Part shown: piece after piece, positions 1 through 5,364 of the stretch | How positions within the stretch are numbered: position 1 is the stretch's first letter | Layout: each line of letters opens with the position of its first letter | Position numbers and translations under genes: made by a program | Assembly (NCBI RefSeq): GCF_004570345.1 | Contig: NZ_SPQM01000171.1 | Coordinates: forward strand, 1 to 8,608 | Direction of reading: 5' to 3' | Length of the DNA stretch: 8,608 nt | Source: Blastococcus sp. CT_GayMR20 | GTDB taxonomy: Bacteria; Actinomycetota; Actinomycetes; Mycobacteriales; Geodermatophilaceae | The notes under the pieces: model-generated | What the model saw: only the letters and a program-made list of their open reading frames with translations | The model's database searches: none | Told to the model about the DNA's origin: nothing

Positions 1-120
1 GGCGCGGAGCACGTCGGTGCGCAGTGTTGACAGCACACGGCGATCCGCCTCGGCCGGGAAGGCAGCGGCTTCCAGCGCGCGCATGACGACTTCGTGACGC
101 TCGTTGACGAGCAGGAGGAT
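1..120 (-). CDS. Partial unrecognised CDS running off the window edge
   Basis: On the minus strand one frame stays open from about 120 to the window edge and has GC-rich third codon positions. It includes the peptide LLLVNERHEVVMRALEAAAF followed by a charged, probably helical stretch (PAEADRR, then LSTLRTDVLRA). The other two minus frames give Cys/Ser-rich or Arg/Pro-rich nonsense, and all three plus frames carry stops (28-30, 95-97, 105-107). An ATG at 84-82 could be the start, but no ribosome binding site is visible and the coding-like signal begins upstream of it, so the real start is unresolved or lies across a junction. I do not recognise the family. It would be divergent from the permease that begins at about 139. 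Confidence 0.35.
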   Translation of the reverse strand, partial: MLLLVNERHEVVMRALEAAAFPAEADRRVLSTLRTDVLRA

Positions 121-138
121 TGATCCCCGGCGAGCACG

Positions 139-1314
139 GTGCCGGTCCGCCAGACCGTGAAGCCGCCCGGGTCGTCGAGGGCGACCGGCGCGGTGCTCTT
201 CGGCCTCCTCGTCGGCGGCACGGGCATGGTCGGCGCGGGGCTCGGAGCCGTGGCCGCGCAGCTCCTGCCGGAGCGGCGGGCCGCCTCCGGTCTCGGGGTG
301 GCGGTGCTGCTGGCCGGCCTCCTGGTGCGCATGGTCGCCGACGGCGTCCCGGCGCTGGGGTGGGCGCACTGGCTGTCGCCGTTCGGCCTGCTCGCGCGGG
401 CCGAGCCCTACGCCGCCGACCGGTGGTTGCCCCTCCTCGTCCTCGCGGTCGGGATCGCCGCTGTCGTCGTGGCATCCGTGGTCCTCCCCGGACGGCGCGA
501 CGCCGGCGCGGGCCTGCTCGGCCGCCGTGACCTCCACCGGGCGGGCACCGGACTGCTCGGGTCGCTGCCGGCCTTCGCCCTGCGGCGGCTGCGTCGTCCA
601 CTGCTCGGTTGGGGGACCGGCCTGGCGCTGTACTTCCTGCTGATCGGCACGCTGGCGACGACGATGACCGACTTCCTGCGCGACAACCCCGCCTTCGCCG
701 AGCTGGCGTCGTCCGCCGGCTTCTCCCGACTGGCCAGCGTCGAGGGGTACGTCGCCGCGCTGTTCTCGCTGCTGGCGATCCCGGTCGGTGCCTTCGCCGC
801 GAGCCGGCTCGCCACGGTCGGCGCCGACGAGACGAGCGGCCGGCTCACCCTGCTGCTGTCCCTCCCGGTGGCCCGGGCGCGATGGGCGGCGACCGAGGGT
901 GCCGCGGCGGCAGGTGGCTGCGTGCTGCTCGCCGCGGTCGCCGGGGCGGCGACCTGGGTGGGGGCGCGCGTGGTGGGCGCGCCGCTCGGGCTCGGCGAGG
1001 CCGTAGGCGGTGCGGTGTCGGTGGCGCCGGTCGCGCTGCTGTGCCTGGGGGCGGCCGTCGCGGCGCTCGGCTGGATACCGCAGGCGGTGCTGGCCGTGGG
1101 GGTCCTGCCCGCGGCCGGTGGCTACCTGCTGCTCGTCCTCGCCGACTCGTTCCGCTGGCCGGCCTGGGTCGGCGGGCTCTCCCCGTTCGGCCACCTGGCC
1201 GCCGTGCCGGCCGAGTCCCTCGACGTGGGCGGTGCCGTCGGCATGGTCGTCGTCGCCCTGCTGCTCGCCGCCCTCGGGCTGGTCGGCTATGCGAGGCGGG
1301 ACCTCCGGGCCTGA
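139..1314 (+). CDS. ABC-2 type exporter permease, N-terminally truncated
   Basis: Membrane subunit of an ABC exporter of the TnrB3 / 'exporter of polyketide antibiotics' type, which should work with a separate ATPase not present here. The 391 residues contain about nine hydrophobic segments (near 17-42, 50-66, 95-116, 153-173, 203-222, 252-278, 294-312, 315-335, 364-384). Family-like signatures are RRDAGAGLL at 119-127 and the loop ETSGRLTLLLSLPVARARW at 231-249. The motif LSPFG occurs at 79-83 and 347-351, in equivalent places of two half-repeats. Members are usually near 530 residues; this one begins within what should be about the fourth membrane segment, so roughly the first 140 residues are missing. 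The GTG at 139 has no well-placed ribosome binding site (AGGAGG at 113-118 is too far), and an in-frame TGA lies at 121-123. It is either a 5'-truncated gene or cut by a second chimeric join. It ends 84 bases before moeZ on the same strand. Confidence 0.75.
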   Translation: MPVRQTVKPPGSSRATGAVLFGLLVGGTGMVGAGLGAVAAQLLPERRAASGLGVAVLLAGLLVRMVADGVPALGWAHWLSPFGLLARAEPYAADRWLPLLVLAVGIAAVVVASVVLPGRRDAGAGLLGRRDLHRAGTGLLGSLPAFALRRLRRPLLGWGTGLALYFLLIGTLATTMTDFLRDNPAFAELASSAGFSRLASVEGYVAALFSLLAIPVGAFAASRLATVGADETSGRLTLLLSLPVARARWAATEGAAAAGGCVLLAAVAGAATWVGARVVGAPLGLGEAVGGAVSVAPVALLCLGAAVAALGWIPQAVLAVGVLPAAGGYLLLVLADSFRWPAWVGGLSPFGHLAAVPAESLDVGGAVGMVVVALLLAALGLVGYARRDLRA

Positions 1315-1386
1315 GGGAAGAGGCGGCCGTGCCACGCTGTTGTCCGCGTGAACGGCGGCTCCGAGCGGGCCGCAGCCGGATGACCT

Positions 1387-1392
1387 GAGGAG
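1387..1392 (+). promoter_or_regulatory. Ribosome binding site of moeZ
   Basis: GAGGAG lies six bases before the GTG at 1399. This fixes the moeZ start and is the clearest Shine-Dalgarno sequence in the arm. Mirror copy at 7217-7222. Confidence 0.75.
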
Positions 1393-1398
1393 CAACCC

Positions 1399-2559
1399 GT
1401 GTCCCTGCCACCCCTGGTGGAGCCCGCCGCCGACCTGTCCATCGAGGAGGTCCGCCGCTACAGCCGCCACCTGATCATCCCCGACGTGGGTATGGACGGG
1501 CAGAAGCGGCTGAAGAACGCCAAGGTGCTCGCCGTCGGCGCCGGCGGCCTCGGCTCGCCGGTCCTGATGTACCTGGCCGCGGCGGGTGTCGGCACGCTCG
1601 GCATCGTCGAGTTCGACACCGTCGACGAGTCGAACCTGCAGCGCCAGATCATCCACGGGCAGTCCGACGTCGGCCGGTCCAAGGCCGAGAGTGCCCGGGA
1701 CTCGATCAAGGAGATCAACCCGCTGATCGACGTCCGGCTGCACGAGACGCGGCTCGACAGCGAGAACGTGCTGGAGATCTTCGGCGACTACGACCTGATC
1801 GTCGACGGCACCGACAACTTCGCCACGCGCTACCTGGTCAACGACGCGTGCGTGCTGCTGGGCAAGCCCTACGTCTGGGGCTCGATCTACCGCTTCGACG
1901 GCCAGGTGTCGGTCTTCTGGAACGAGCACGGGCCGAACTACCGCGACCTCTACCCGGTCCCGCCGCCGCCCGGCATGGTGCCGAGCTGCGCCGAGGGCGG
2001 CGTGCTCGGCGTCCTCTGCGCCACGGTGGGCGCCATCCAGGCGACCGAGGCGGTCAAGCTGATCACCGGCATCGGCGAGACGCTGCTGGGCCGGCTCATG
2101 GTCTACGACGCCCTGGAGATGACCTTCCGCACGATCAAGGTGCGCAAGGACCCCGAGGGTGAGCCGATCACCGGGCTCATCGACTACGAGGCCTTCTGCG
2201 GCGTCGTCTCGGTCGAGGCCCAGGAGGCGGCCGCCGGCTCGACGATCACCGTCGACGAGCTCAAGGACATGATGGACGCCGGCAAGGACTTCGAGCTGAT
2301 CGACGTCCGCGAGCCCAACGAGTACGAGATCGTGTCCATCCCCGGGGCCAAGCTGATCCCCAAGGACGAGATCCTGTCCGGCCGGGCGCTGTCGCAGCTG
2401 CCGAACGACAAGCCGATCGTGCTGCACTGCAAGACGGGCGTGCGTTCCGCCGAGGCGCTGGCCGCGGTCAAGAACGCCGGCTTCAAGGACGCCGTGCACG
2501 TCCAGGGCGGCGTGACGGCGTGGGCGACCCGCATCGACAAGGCCCTTCCGACGTACTGA
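1399..2559 (+). CDS. moeZ: MoeZ, adenylyltransferase/sulfurtransferase
   Basis: Cytoplasmic enzyme that adenylates the C-terminal glycine of ubiquitin-like sulfur carriers (MoaD for molybdenum cofactor, CysO for cysteine synthesis in mycobacteria) and converts it to a thiocarboxylate. Residues 16-250 form a ThiF/MoeB-type E1 domain with the nucleotide loop GAGGLGSP at 47-54, the ESNLQRQ region at 77-83 and DGTDN at 136-140. Residues 284-384 form a rhodanese domain with IDVREPNE at 301-308 and the active loop CKTGVR at 344-349, so Cys344 is the persulfide residue. The CxxC zinc pairs of E. coli MoeB are absent: the first site reads YRDLYP (181-186), as I recall for mycobacterial MoeZ. C197 in VPSCAEGG matches the conserved cysteine of MoeB-type enzymes. 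Length 386 is normal for MoeZ (about 390). GTG start supported by GAGGAG six bases upstream. The following hairpin suggests that transcription ends after this gene. Confidence 0.96.
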   Translation: MSLPPLVEPAADLSIEEVRRYSRHLIIPDVGMDGQKRLKNAKVLAVGAGGLGSPVLMYLAAAGVGTLGIVEFDTVDESNLQRQIIHGQSDVGRSKAESARDSIKEINPLIDVRLHETRLDSENVLEIFGDYDLIVDGTDNFATRYLVNDACVLLGKPYVWGSIYRFDGQVSVFWNEHGPNYRDLYPVPPPPGMVPSCAEGGVLGVLCATVGAIQATEAVKLITGIGETLLGRLMVYDALEMTFRTIKVRKDPEGEPITGLIDYEAFCGVVSVEAQEAAAGSTITVDELKDMMDAGKDFELIDVREPNEYEIVSIPGAKLIPKDEILSGRALSQLPNDKPIVLHCKTGVRSAEALAAVKNAGFKDAVHVQGGVTAWATRIDKALPTY

Positions 2560-2578
2560 ACAACAGGGACGTCCCGAC

Positions 2579-2620
2579 GGGCCCGGTCCGGCTCCCCTTC
2601 CCGGGGAGCGGGCCGGGCCC
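2579..2620 (+). terminator. Strong GC-rich hairpin after moeZ
   Basis: Bases 2579-2597 pair with 2603-2620 around a five-base loop (TTCCC). The stem has 18 pairs, with one G-U pair (2587/2612) and one bulged G near 2591. It starts 20 bases after the moeZ stop. No T-run follows, which is common for actinobacterial terminators, so the stem itself is the evidence. It separates moeZ from the next gene, although read-through cannot be excluded. Confidence 0.7.
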
Positions 2621-2641
2621 TCGGCATGTTGGATCGACCGC

Positions 2642-3244
2642 ATGGCCGACTTCTCACCCGTGGAGCTGCTGGAGCTCTTCCAGCGCGCGCAGGCCCAGTT
2701 CACCGACCGGGTCGACGCCGTCGAGCCGGGCCAGTGGGACGACGAGTCGCTTCCCGGCTGGACCGTCGCCGACCTCGTCGCGCACCTGGTGAACGAGCAG
2801 CTGTGGGTACCCCCGCTGCTGGCGGGCGAGCCGTACGACCTGATCGAGGGCCGGTTCCCCGACGGCACCGAGGACCTGCTCGGCGACGACCCGTTCACCG
2901 GCTGGGAGACGGCCGCCGACGGCGCGCTGTCGGCGTTCGCCGAGGACGACGCCCTGGTGCGGACCGTGCACCTCTCCCGTGGTCCGACGCCGGCCACCGA
3001 GTACATCTTCGAGATGACCGCCGACCTGACGGTGCACTCCTGGGACCTCGCCCGGGCCACCGACGGGGACACCGAGCTCGACGGGGAGCTGGTCACCGCA
3101 GCGCTCGTCTACGCCGAGTCGCTGCCCGCGGACGGCATCCCCGGGATCGTCGACCCGCCGCTCGACGTGCCGCCGTCGGCGCTCCCCCAGGTGCGGCTCC
3201 TGGCCCGGTTCGGCCGCCGTGCCACGTCGTCCGGCCTGCGTTGA
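2642..3244 (+). CDS. TIGR03086-like DinB/maleylpyruvate isomerase-fold protein
   Basis: A 200-residue protein of the actinobacterial group related to the N-terminal domain of mycothiol-dependent maleylpyruvate isomerase (DinB-like four-helix bundle, usually metal binding). The N-terminal helix is followed by GWTVADLVAHLVNEQLW (39-55), the family's first metal-ligand helix, with His48. The second motif, DLTVHSWDLARATD (128-141), places Asp128 and His132 four residues apart. His48, Asp128 and His132 would be the metal triad, with Asp where the isomerase has Glu. The C-terminus (LLARFGRRA, 187-195) is also typical. The substrate is unknown; a thiol-dependent (mycothiol) transferase or isomerase role is an inference from the family. 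The ATG at 2642 has only a weak GGAT upstream. An ATG at 2626 is in another frame. The next gene (ATL) starts 21 bases after this stop, suggesting co-transcription. Confidence 0.82.
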   Translation: MADFSPVELLELFQRAQAQFTDRVDAVEPGQWDDESLPGWTVADLVAHLVNEQLWVPPLLAGEPYDLIEGRFPDGTEDLLGDDPFTGWETAADGALSAFAEDDALVRTVHLSRGPTPATEYIFEMTADLTVHSWDLARATDGDTELDGELVTAALVYAESLPADGIPGIVDPPLDVPPSALPQVRLLARFGRRATSSGLR

Positions 3245-3265
3245 CGGGTGCCCGACGATGGGCCC

Positions 3266-3553
3266 GTGACCGACCCGGTCGACGTCGACGAGGCGGTGTT
3301 CGACGTCGTCGAGCGCATTCCGCCCGGCCGGGTCAGCACCTACGGGGCGATCGGCCACCTGATCGGCATCGGTCCGCGGCGGGTGGCGCGTGCGCTGTCC
3401 TCCGGCGGAGGCGCCGTCCCCTGGTTCCGGGTGGTGCGCGCCGACGGCTCGGCCGCCGAACCGGTCCGGGTGCGGCAGCTGGAGCTGCTGGCCGCCGAAG
3501 GGGTCCCGGTGCGGAACGGCCGGGTGGACCTGGCATCGGTCGGCTGGCCCTGA
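3266..3553 (+). CDS. Alkyltransferase-like protein (MGMT family, no acceptor Cys)
   Basis: Small protein with the fold of the O6-alkylguanine-DNA methyltransferase C-terminal domain. From the GTG at 3266 it has 95 residues: IPPGRVSTYG at 18-27, a helix-turn-helix with RRVARAL at 38-44, and PWFRVV at 52-57 where MGMT has PCHRVV. The alkyl-acceptor Cys is Trp53, so it cannot repair by methyl transfer. Known ATL proteins bind and flip O6-alkylguanine and recruit nucleotide excision repair; that role is inferred here. The His that normally follows is Phe54, which is less usual. The C-terminal EGVPVRNGRVDLASVGW (78-94) is typical. I chose GTG 3266 because it gives the family's usual distance of about 17 residues before IPPGR; GTG 3248 would add six residues. 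Neither has a good ribosome binding site. As I recall, mycobacteria also carry an MGMT-like gene (Rv3204) close to moeZ (Rv3206c), so the neighbourhood may be conserved. Confidence 0.88.
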   Translation: MTDPVDVDEAVFDVVERIPPGRVSTYGAIGHLIGIGPRRVARALSSGGGAVPWFRVVRADGSAAEPVRVRQLELLAAEGVPVRNGRVDLASVGWP

Positions 3554-3583
3554 CCGTGTTGCCGCTGCGTGTCGGTCCGACCC

Positions 3584-3814
3584 ATGCGGACCAATTCCCG
3601 GTATGGCCTTCAGCTCGACCCGGAAGCTGCCGACCTCCTGGTCATGAACAGCACCGCGTGCTGGGCCGTCGCCCAGGCCTCGCTCTGCGCAGTGACGGCG
3701 TCCCTGGACGACGAGATGGCCGACGACCTGCTGATGGTCGCCGGCTGGCTGACCACCGCAGCGGACCTGATCGTGGAGGCCTGGCTGCGCGAGGCCGCGC
3801 TCGCCCTGACCTGA
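3584..3814 (+). CDS. Small hypothetical protein, mostly helical
   Basis: A 76-residue ORF from the ATG at 3584; a GTG at 3569 would add five residues. It begins MRTNSRYGLQLDPEAADLLV and continues with two probable amphipathic helices, one rich in Ala/Cys/Trp (STACWAVAQASLCAV) and one with DDEMADDLLMVAGWLTTAAD. Third codon positions are mostly G or C and amino acid composition is balanced, supporting real coding. It follows the ATL gene by 30 bases on the same strand and meets the minus-strand ORF (3816-3965) almost stop to stop. No ribosome binding site, signal peptide or recognised motif is visible. I do not recognise a family and assign no function. Confidence 0.55.
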   Translation: MRTNSRYGLQLDPEAADLLVMNSTACWAVAQASLCAVTASLDDEMADDLLMVAGWLTTAADLIVEAWLREAALALT

Positions 3815-3815
3815 C

Positions 3816-3965
3816 CTAGTCCGCCGTTCTCCGGGCCGGCGCCGCCGGCATCGGCCGGATCGGCCACCGCCGGACCCGTCTCCCCGCACGGCGCACGGAT
3901 CCGTCGGCTGCCTCCTCGGCGAGCTGCCGGGCGGCGACGACCGACGCCGGCTCCGGCGCGCTCAC
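3816..3965 (-). CDS. Small coupled ORF, 49 residues
   Basis: On the minus strand the stop of the upstream gene overlaps a GTG in the arrangement GTGA (start at 3965, upstream TGA at 3964-3962), a classic translational-coupling overlap. The frame then runs 49 codons to a TAG one base past the stop of the converging 3584-3814 gene. The product begins MSAPEPASVVAARQLAEEAA and ends with an Arg/Pro-rich basic tail. The N-terminal half has convincing codon use; the tail could be read-through of GC-rich non-coding DNA. The family is not recognised. It may be a real small protein or a chance ORF in the 147-base convergent gap. Confidence 0.35.
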   Translation of the reverse strand: MSAPEPASVVAARQLAEEAADGSVRRAGRRVRRWPIRPMPAAPARRTAD

Positions 3966-4362
3966 TTGAACCCCAGTTCGACGACGCATTCCCGGACGGC
4001 GGTCTCGTAGGCGACCTCCACCGCGACATCACCCCGGGCGGCTCCGTAGCTGAAGCTGCCGTCGGGATGCGGCGTCACGTCGAAGCCGCGGGCGTGCAGA
4101 CACTCCGCCATGAGCAGGCCGTACTGGTCGTCAGGGGGTCCGTCCGCCGGATCGGCCGGCGGTGAGGAGGTGTCGATCTGCTGGGGCGGCATCAGGTAGA
4201 CGAGCGCCCCGTCGCGGACCACCTGCACCTCCACGGAGAGGGGCCACGCCGGCGACTCGACCGTGCCGACGGCGATGCCGTCGACGGTCTCCAGGGGCCG
4301 GTACCCGCCCGACGGCGTCCCGTCGGCGTCGAGCACCGACACCTGCACCTGGTCGCCGGGCT
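3962..4362 (-). CDS. C-terminal part of unknown, probably exported protein
   Basis: About 133 residues at the C-terminus of a larger protein whose 5' part is lost at the fold-back junction. The visible order is a beta-rich segment starting KPGDQVQVSVLDADG, then SVEVQVVRDGALVYLMPP, a Pro/Asp/Ser-rich linker, and a terminal module with two cysteines: AECLHARGF, then a DGSFSY turn, then VRECVVELGFK at the end. The two cysteines, 38 residues apart, and the low-complexity linker resemble disulfide-bearing extracytoplasmic domains of actinobacterial lipoproteins and envelope proteins, but I cannot name a family. The stop is TCA at 3962-3964 on the plus strand. The frame stays open to 4447, but residues encoded beyond about 4363 are antisense to the duplicated arm (Arg/Pro/Gly-rich) and are artefactual. 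Confidence 0.65.
4247..4362. other. Single-copy spacer at the fold-back centre
   Basis: These 116 bases separate the two arms and are the only unduplicated sequence. Read on the minus strand they continue, in frame, the C-terminal gene that ends at 3962, so they belong to the left arm. The switch to the opposite strand falls at about 4362/4363. The bases just before it (4359-4365) are complementary, with one mismatch in seven, to 4244-4250, the place where the second arm starts. That is the pattern left when a 3' end folds back, primes on nearby opposite-strand sequence and copies itself. Confidence 0.9.
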
Positions 4363-4647
4363 TGGCCCCTCTCCGTGGAGGTGCAGGTGGTCCGCGACGG
4401 GGCGCTCGTCTACCTGATGCCGCCCCAGCAGATCGACACCTCCTCACCGCCGGCCGATCCGGCGGACGGACCCCCTGACGACCAGTACGGCCTGCTCATG
4501 GCGGAGTGTCTGCACGCCCGCGGCTTCGACGTGACGCCGCATCCCGACGGCAGCTTCAGCTACGGAGCCGCCCGGGGTGATGTCGCGGTGGAGGTCGCCT
4601 ACGAGACCGCCGTCCGGGAATGCGTCGTCGAACTGGGGTTCAAGTGA
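4363..4647 (+). CDS. Mirror copy: C-terminal fragment of the unknown exported protein
   Basis: This copy keeps only the last 94 or so residues, from WPLSVEVQ onward. Upstream of 4363 the frame reads through the spacer in the antisense direction, giving an Arg/Pro-rich N-terminus with no relation to the gene. The 161-codon ORF starting at ATG 4162 is therefore a chimera of the fold-back. Confidence 0.6.
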   Translation, partial: WPLSVEVQVVRDGALVYLMPPQQIDTSSPPADPADGPPDDQYGLLMAECLHARGFDVTPHPDGSFSYGAARGDVAVEVAYETAVRECVVELGFK

Positions 4648-4793
4648 GCGCGCCGGAGCCGGCGTCGGTCGTCGCCGCCCGGCAGCTCGCCGAGGAGGCA
4701 GCCGACGGATCCGTGCGCCGTGCGGGGAGACGGGTCCGGCGGTGGCCGATCCGGCCGATGCCGGCGGCGCCGGCCCGGAGAACGGCGGACTAG
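4644..4793 (+). CDS. Mirror copy: 49-residue coupled ORF
   Basis: Identical to the minus-strand ORF at 3816-3965. The GTG at 4644 overlaps the TGA at 4645-4647, and the stop TAG is at 4791-4793. Confidence 0.33.
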   Translation: MSAPEPASVVAARQLAEEAADGSVRRAGRRVRRWPIRPMPAAPARRTAD

Positions 4794-4794
4794 G

Positions 4795-5025
4795 TCAGGT
4801 CAGGGCGAGCGCGGCCTCGCGCAGCCAGGCCTCCACGATCAGGTCCGCTGCGGTGGTCAGCCAGCCGGCGACCATCAGCAGGTCGTCGGCCATCTCGTCG
4901 TCCAGGGACGCCGTCACTGCGCAGAGCGAGGCCTGGGCGACGGCCCAGCACGCGGTGCTGTTCATGACCAGGAGGTCGGCAGCTTCCGGGTCGAGCTGAA
5001 GGCCATACCGGGAATTGGTCCGCAT
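4795..5025 (-). CDS. Mirror copy: small hypothetical protein
   Basis: Identical to 3584-3814, with the ATG at 5025-5023. The alternative GTG would start at 5040. Confidence 0.5.
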   Translation of the reverse strand: MRTNSRYGLQLDPEAADLLVMNSTACWAVAQASLCAVTASLDDEMADDLLMVAGWLTTAADLIVEAWLREAALALT

Positions 5026-5055
5026 GGGTCGGACCGACACGCAGCGGCAACACGG

Positions 5056-5343
5056 TCAGGGCCAGCCGACCGATGCCAGGTCCACCCGGCCGTTCCGCAC
5101 CGGGACCCCTTCGGCGGCCAGCAGCTCCAGCTGCCGCACCCGGACCGGTTCGGCGGCCGAGCCGTCGGCGCGCACCACCCGGAACCAGGGGACGGCGCCT
5201 CCGCCGGAGGACAGCGCACGCGCCACCCGCCGCGGACCGATGCCGATCAGGTGGCCGATCGCCCCGTAGGTGCTGACCCGGCCGGGCGGAATGCGCTCGA
5301 CGACGTCGAACACCGCCTCGTCGACGTCGACCGGGTCGGTCAC
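5056..5343 (-). CDS. Mirror copy: alkyltransferase-like protein
   Basis: Identical to 3266-3553, including Trp in place of the acceptor Cys. The alternative GTG start is at 5361. Confidence 0.85.
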   Translation of the reverse strand: MTDPVDVDEAVFDVVERIPPGRVSTYGAIGHLIGIGPRRVARALSSGGGAVPWFRVVRADGSAAEPVRVRQLELLAAEGVPVRNGRVDLASVGWP

Positions 5344-5364
5344 GGGCCCATCGTCGGGCACCCG

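Larger units (their letters stand above)
1..4246 (+). repeat. Left arm of giant perfect inverted repeat
   Basis: The arm is matched base for base by the reverse complement of 4363-8608. I compared the outer ends, the centre and the mirrored reading frames: every ORF has a mirror partner whose coordinates sum to 8609 and whose translation is identical in several frames, which leaves no room for substitutions over the coding part. The inner limit is at 4246/4363, where A pairs with T; the next pair (4247 C against 4362 T) fails. This arm plus the spacer appears to be the genuine genomic segment, because the partial gene at its inner edge stays in frame through the spacer. Confidence 0.97.

Noticed and set aside
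27..32. TTGACA, a perfect -35 box, upstream of the permease
   Set aside because: No -10-like hexamer lies 16-19 bases downstream (TCGGCC there), and on the minus strand these bases fit the open coding-like frame.
113..118. AGGAGG as ribosome binding site of the permease
   Set aside because: It is 20 bases from the GTG at 139 and one base from the TTG at 120. On the minus strand it encodes the Ile-Leu-Leu stretch of the edge ORF.
120..530. 136-codon plus-strand ORF starting at TTG 120
   Set aside because: Arg/Gly/Ala-rich shadow frame overlapping the permease frame, which has proper membrane segments and family motifs.
1315..1398. Promoter for moeZ in the 84-base gap after the permease
   Set aside because: No paired -35/-10 could be supported by eye; only the ribosome binding site is clear.
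2566..2575. Perfect 10-base palindrome GGGACGTCCC after moeZ
   Set aside because: It is single (apart from the mirror), downstream of the gene and easily expected by chance in GC-rich DNA.
2626..3819. Long 397-codon plus-strand ORF and 411-codon minus-strand ORF over 2654-3889
   Set aside because: Both are Arg/Gly/Pro-rich frames that shadow the TIGR03086-like, ATL and small hypothetical genes; long open shadow frames are normal at this GC content.
3830..3875. GC-rich repeats of GCCGGC/ATCGGCC type in the convergent gap as a bidirectional terminator
   Set aside because: The units are short self-complementary words without one dominant stem, and they lie within a possible small ORF.
4221..4388. 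Ten-base element ACCTGCACCT at 4221 and 4341 with an inverted copy at 4379, as possible binding sites
   Set aside because: Each copy encodes a Val-Gln-Val beta-strand of the same protein, and the inverted copy is only the mirror of the first, so no regulatory meaning is needed.
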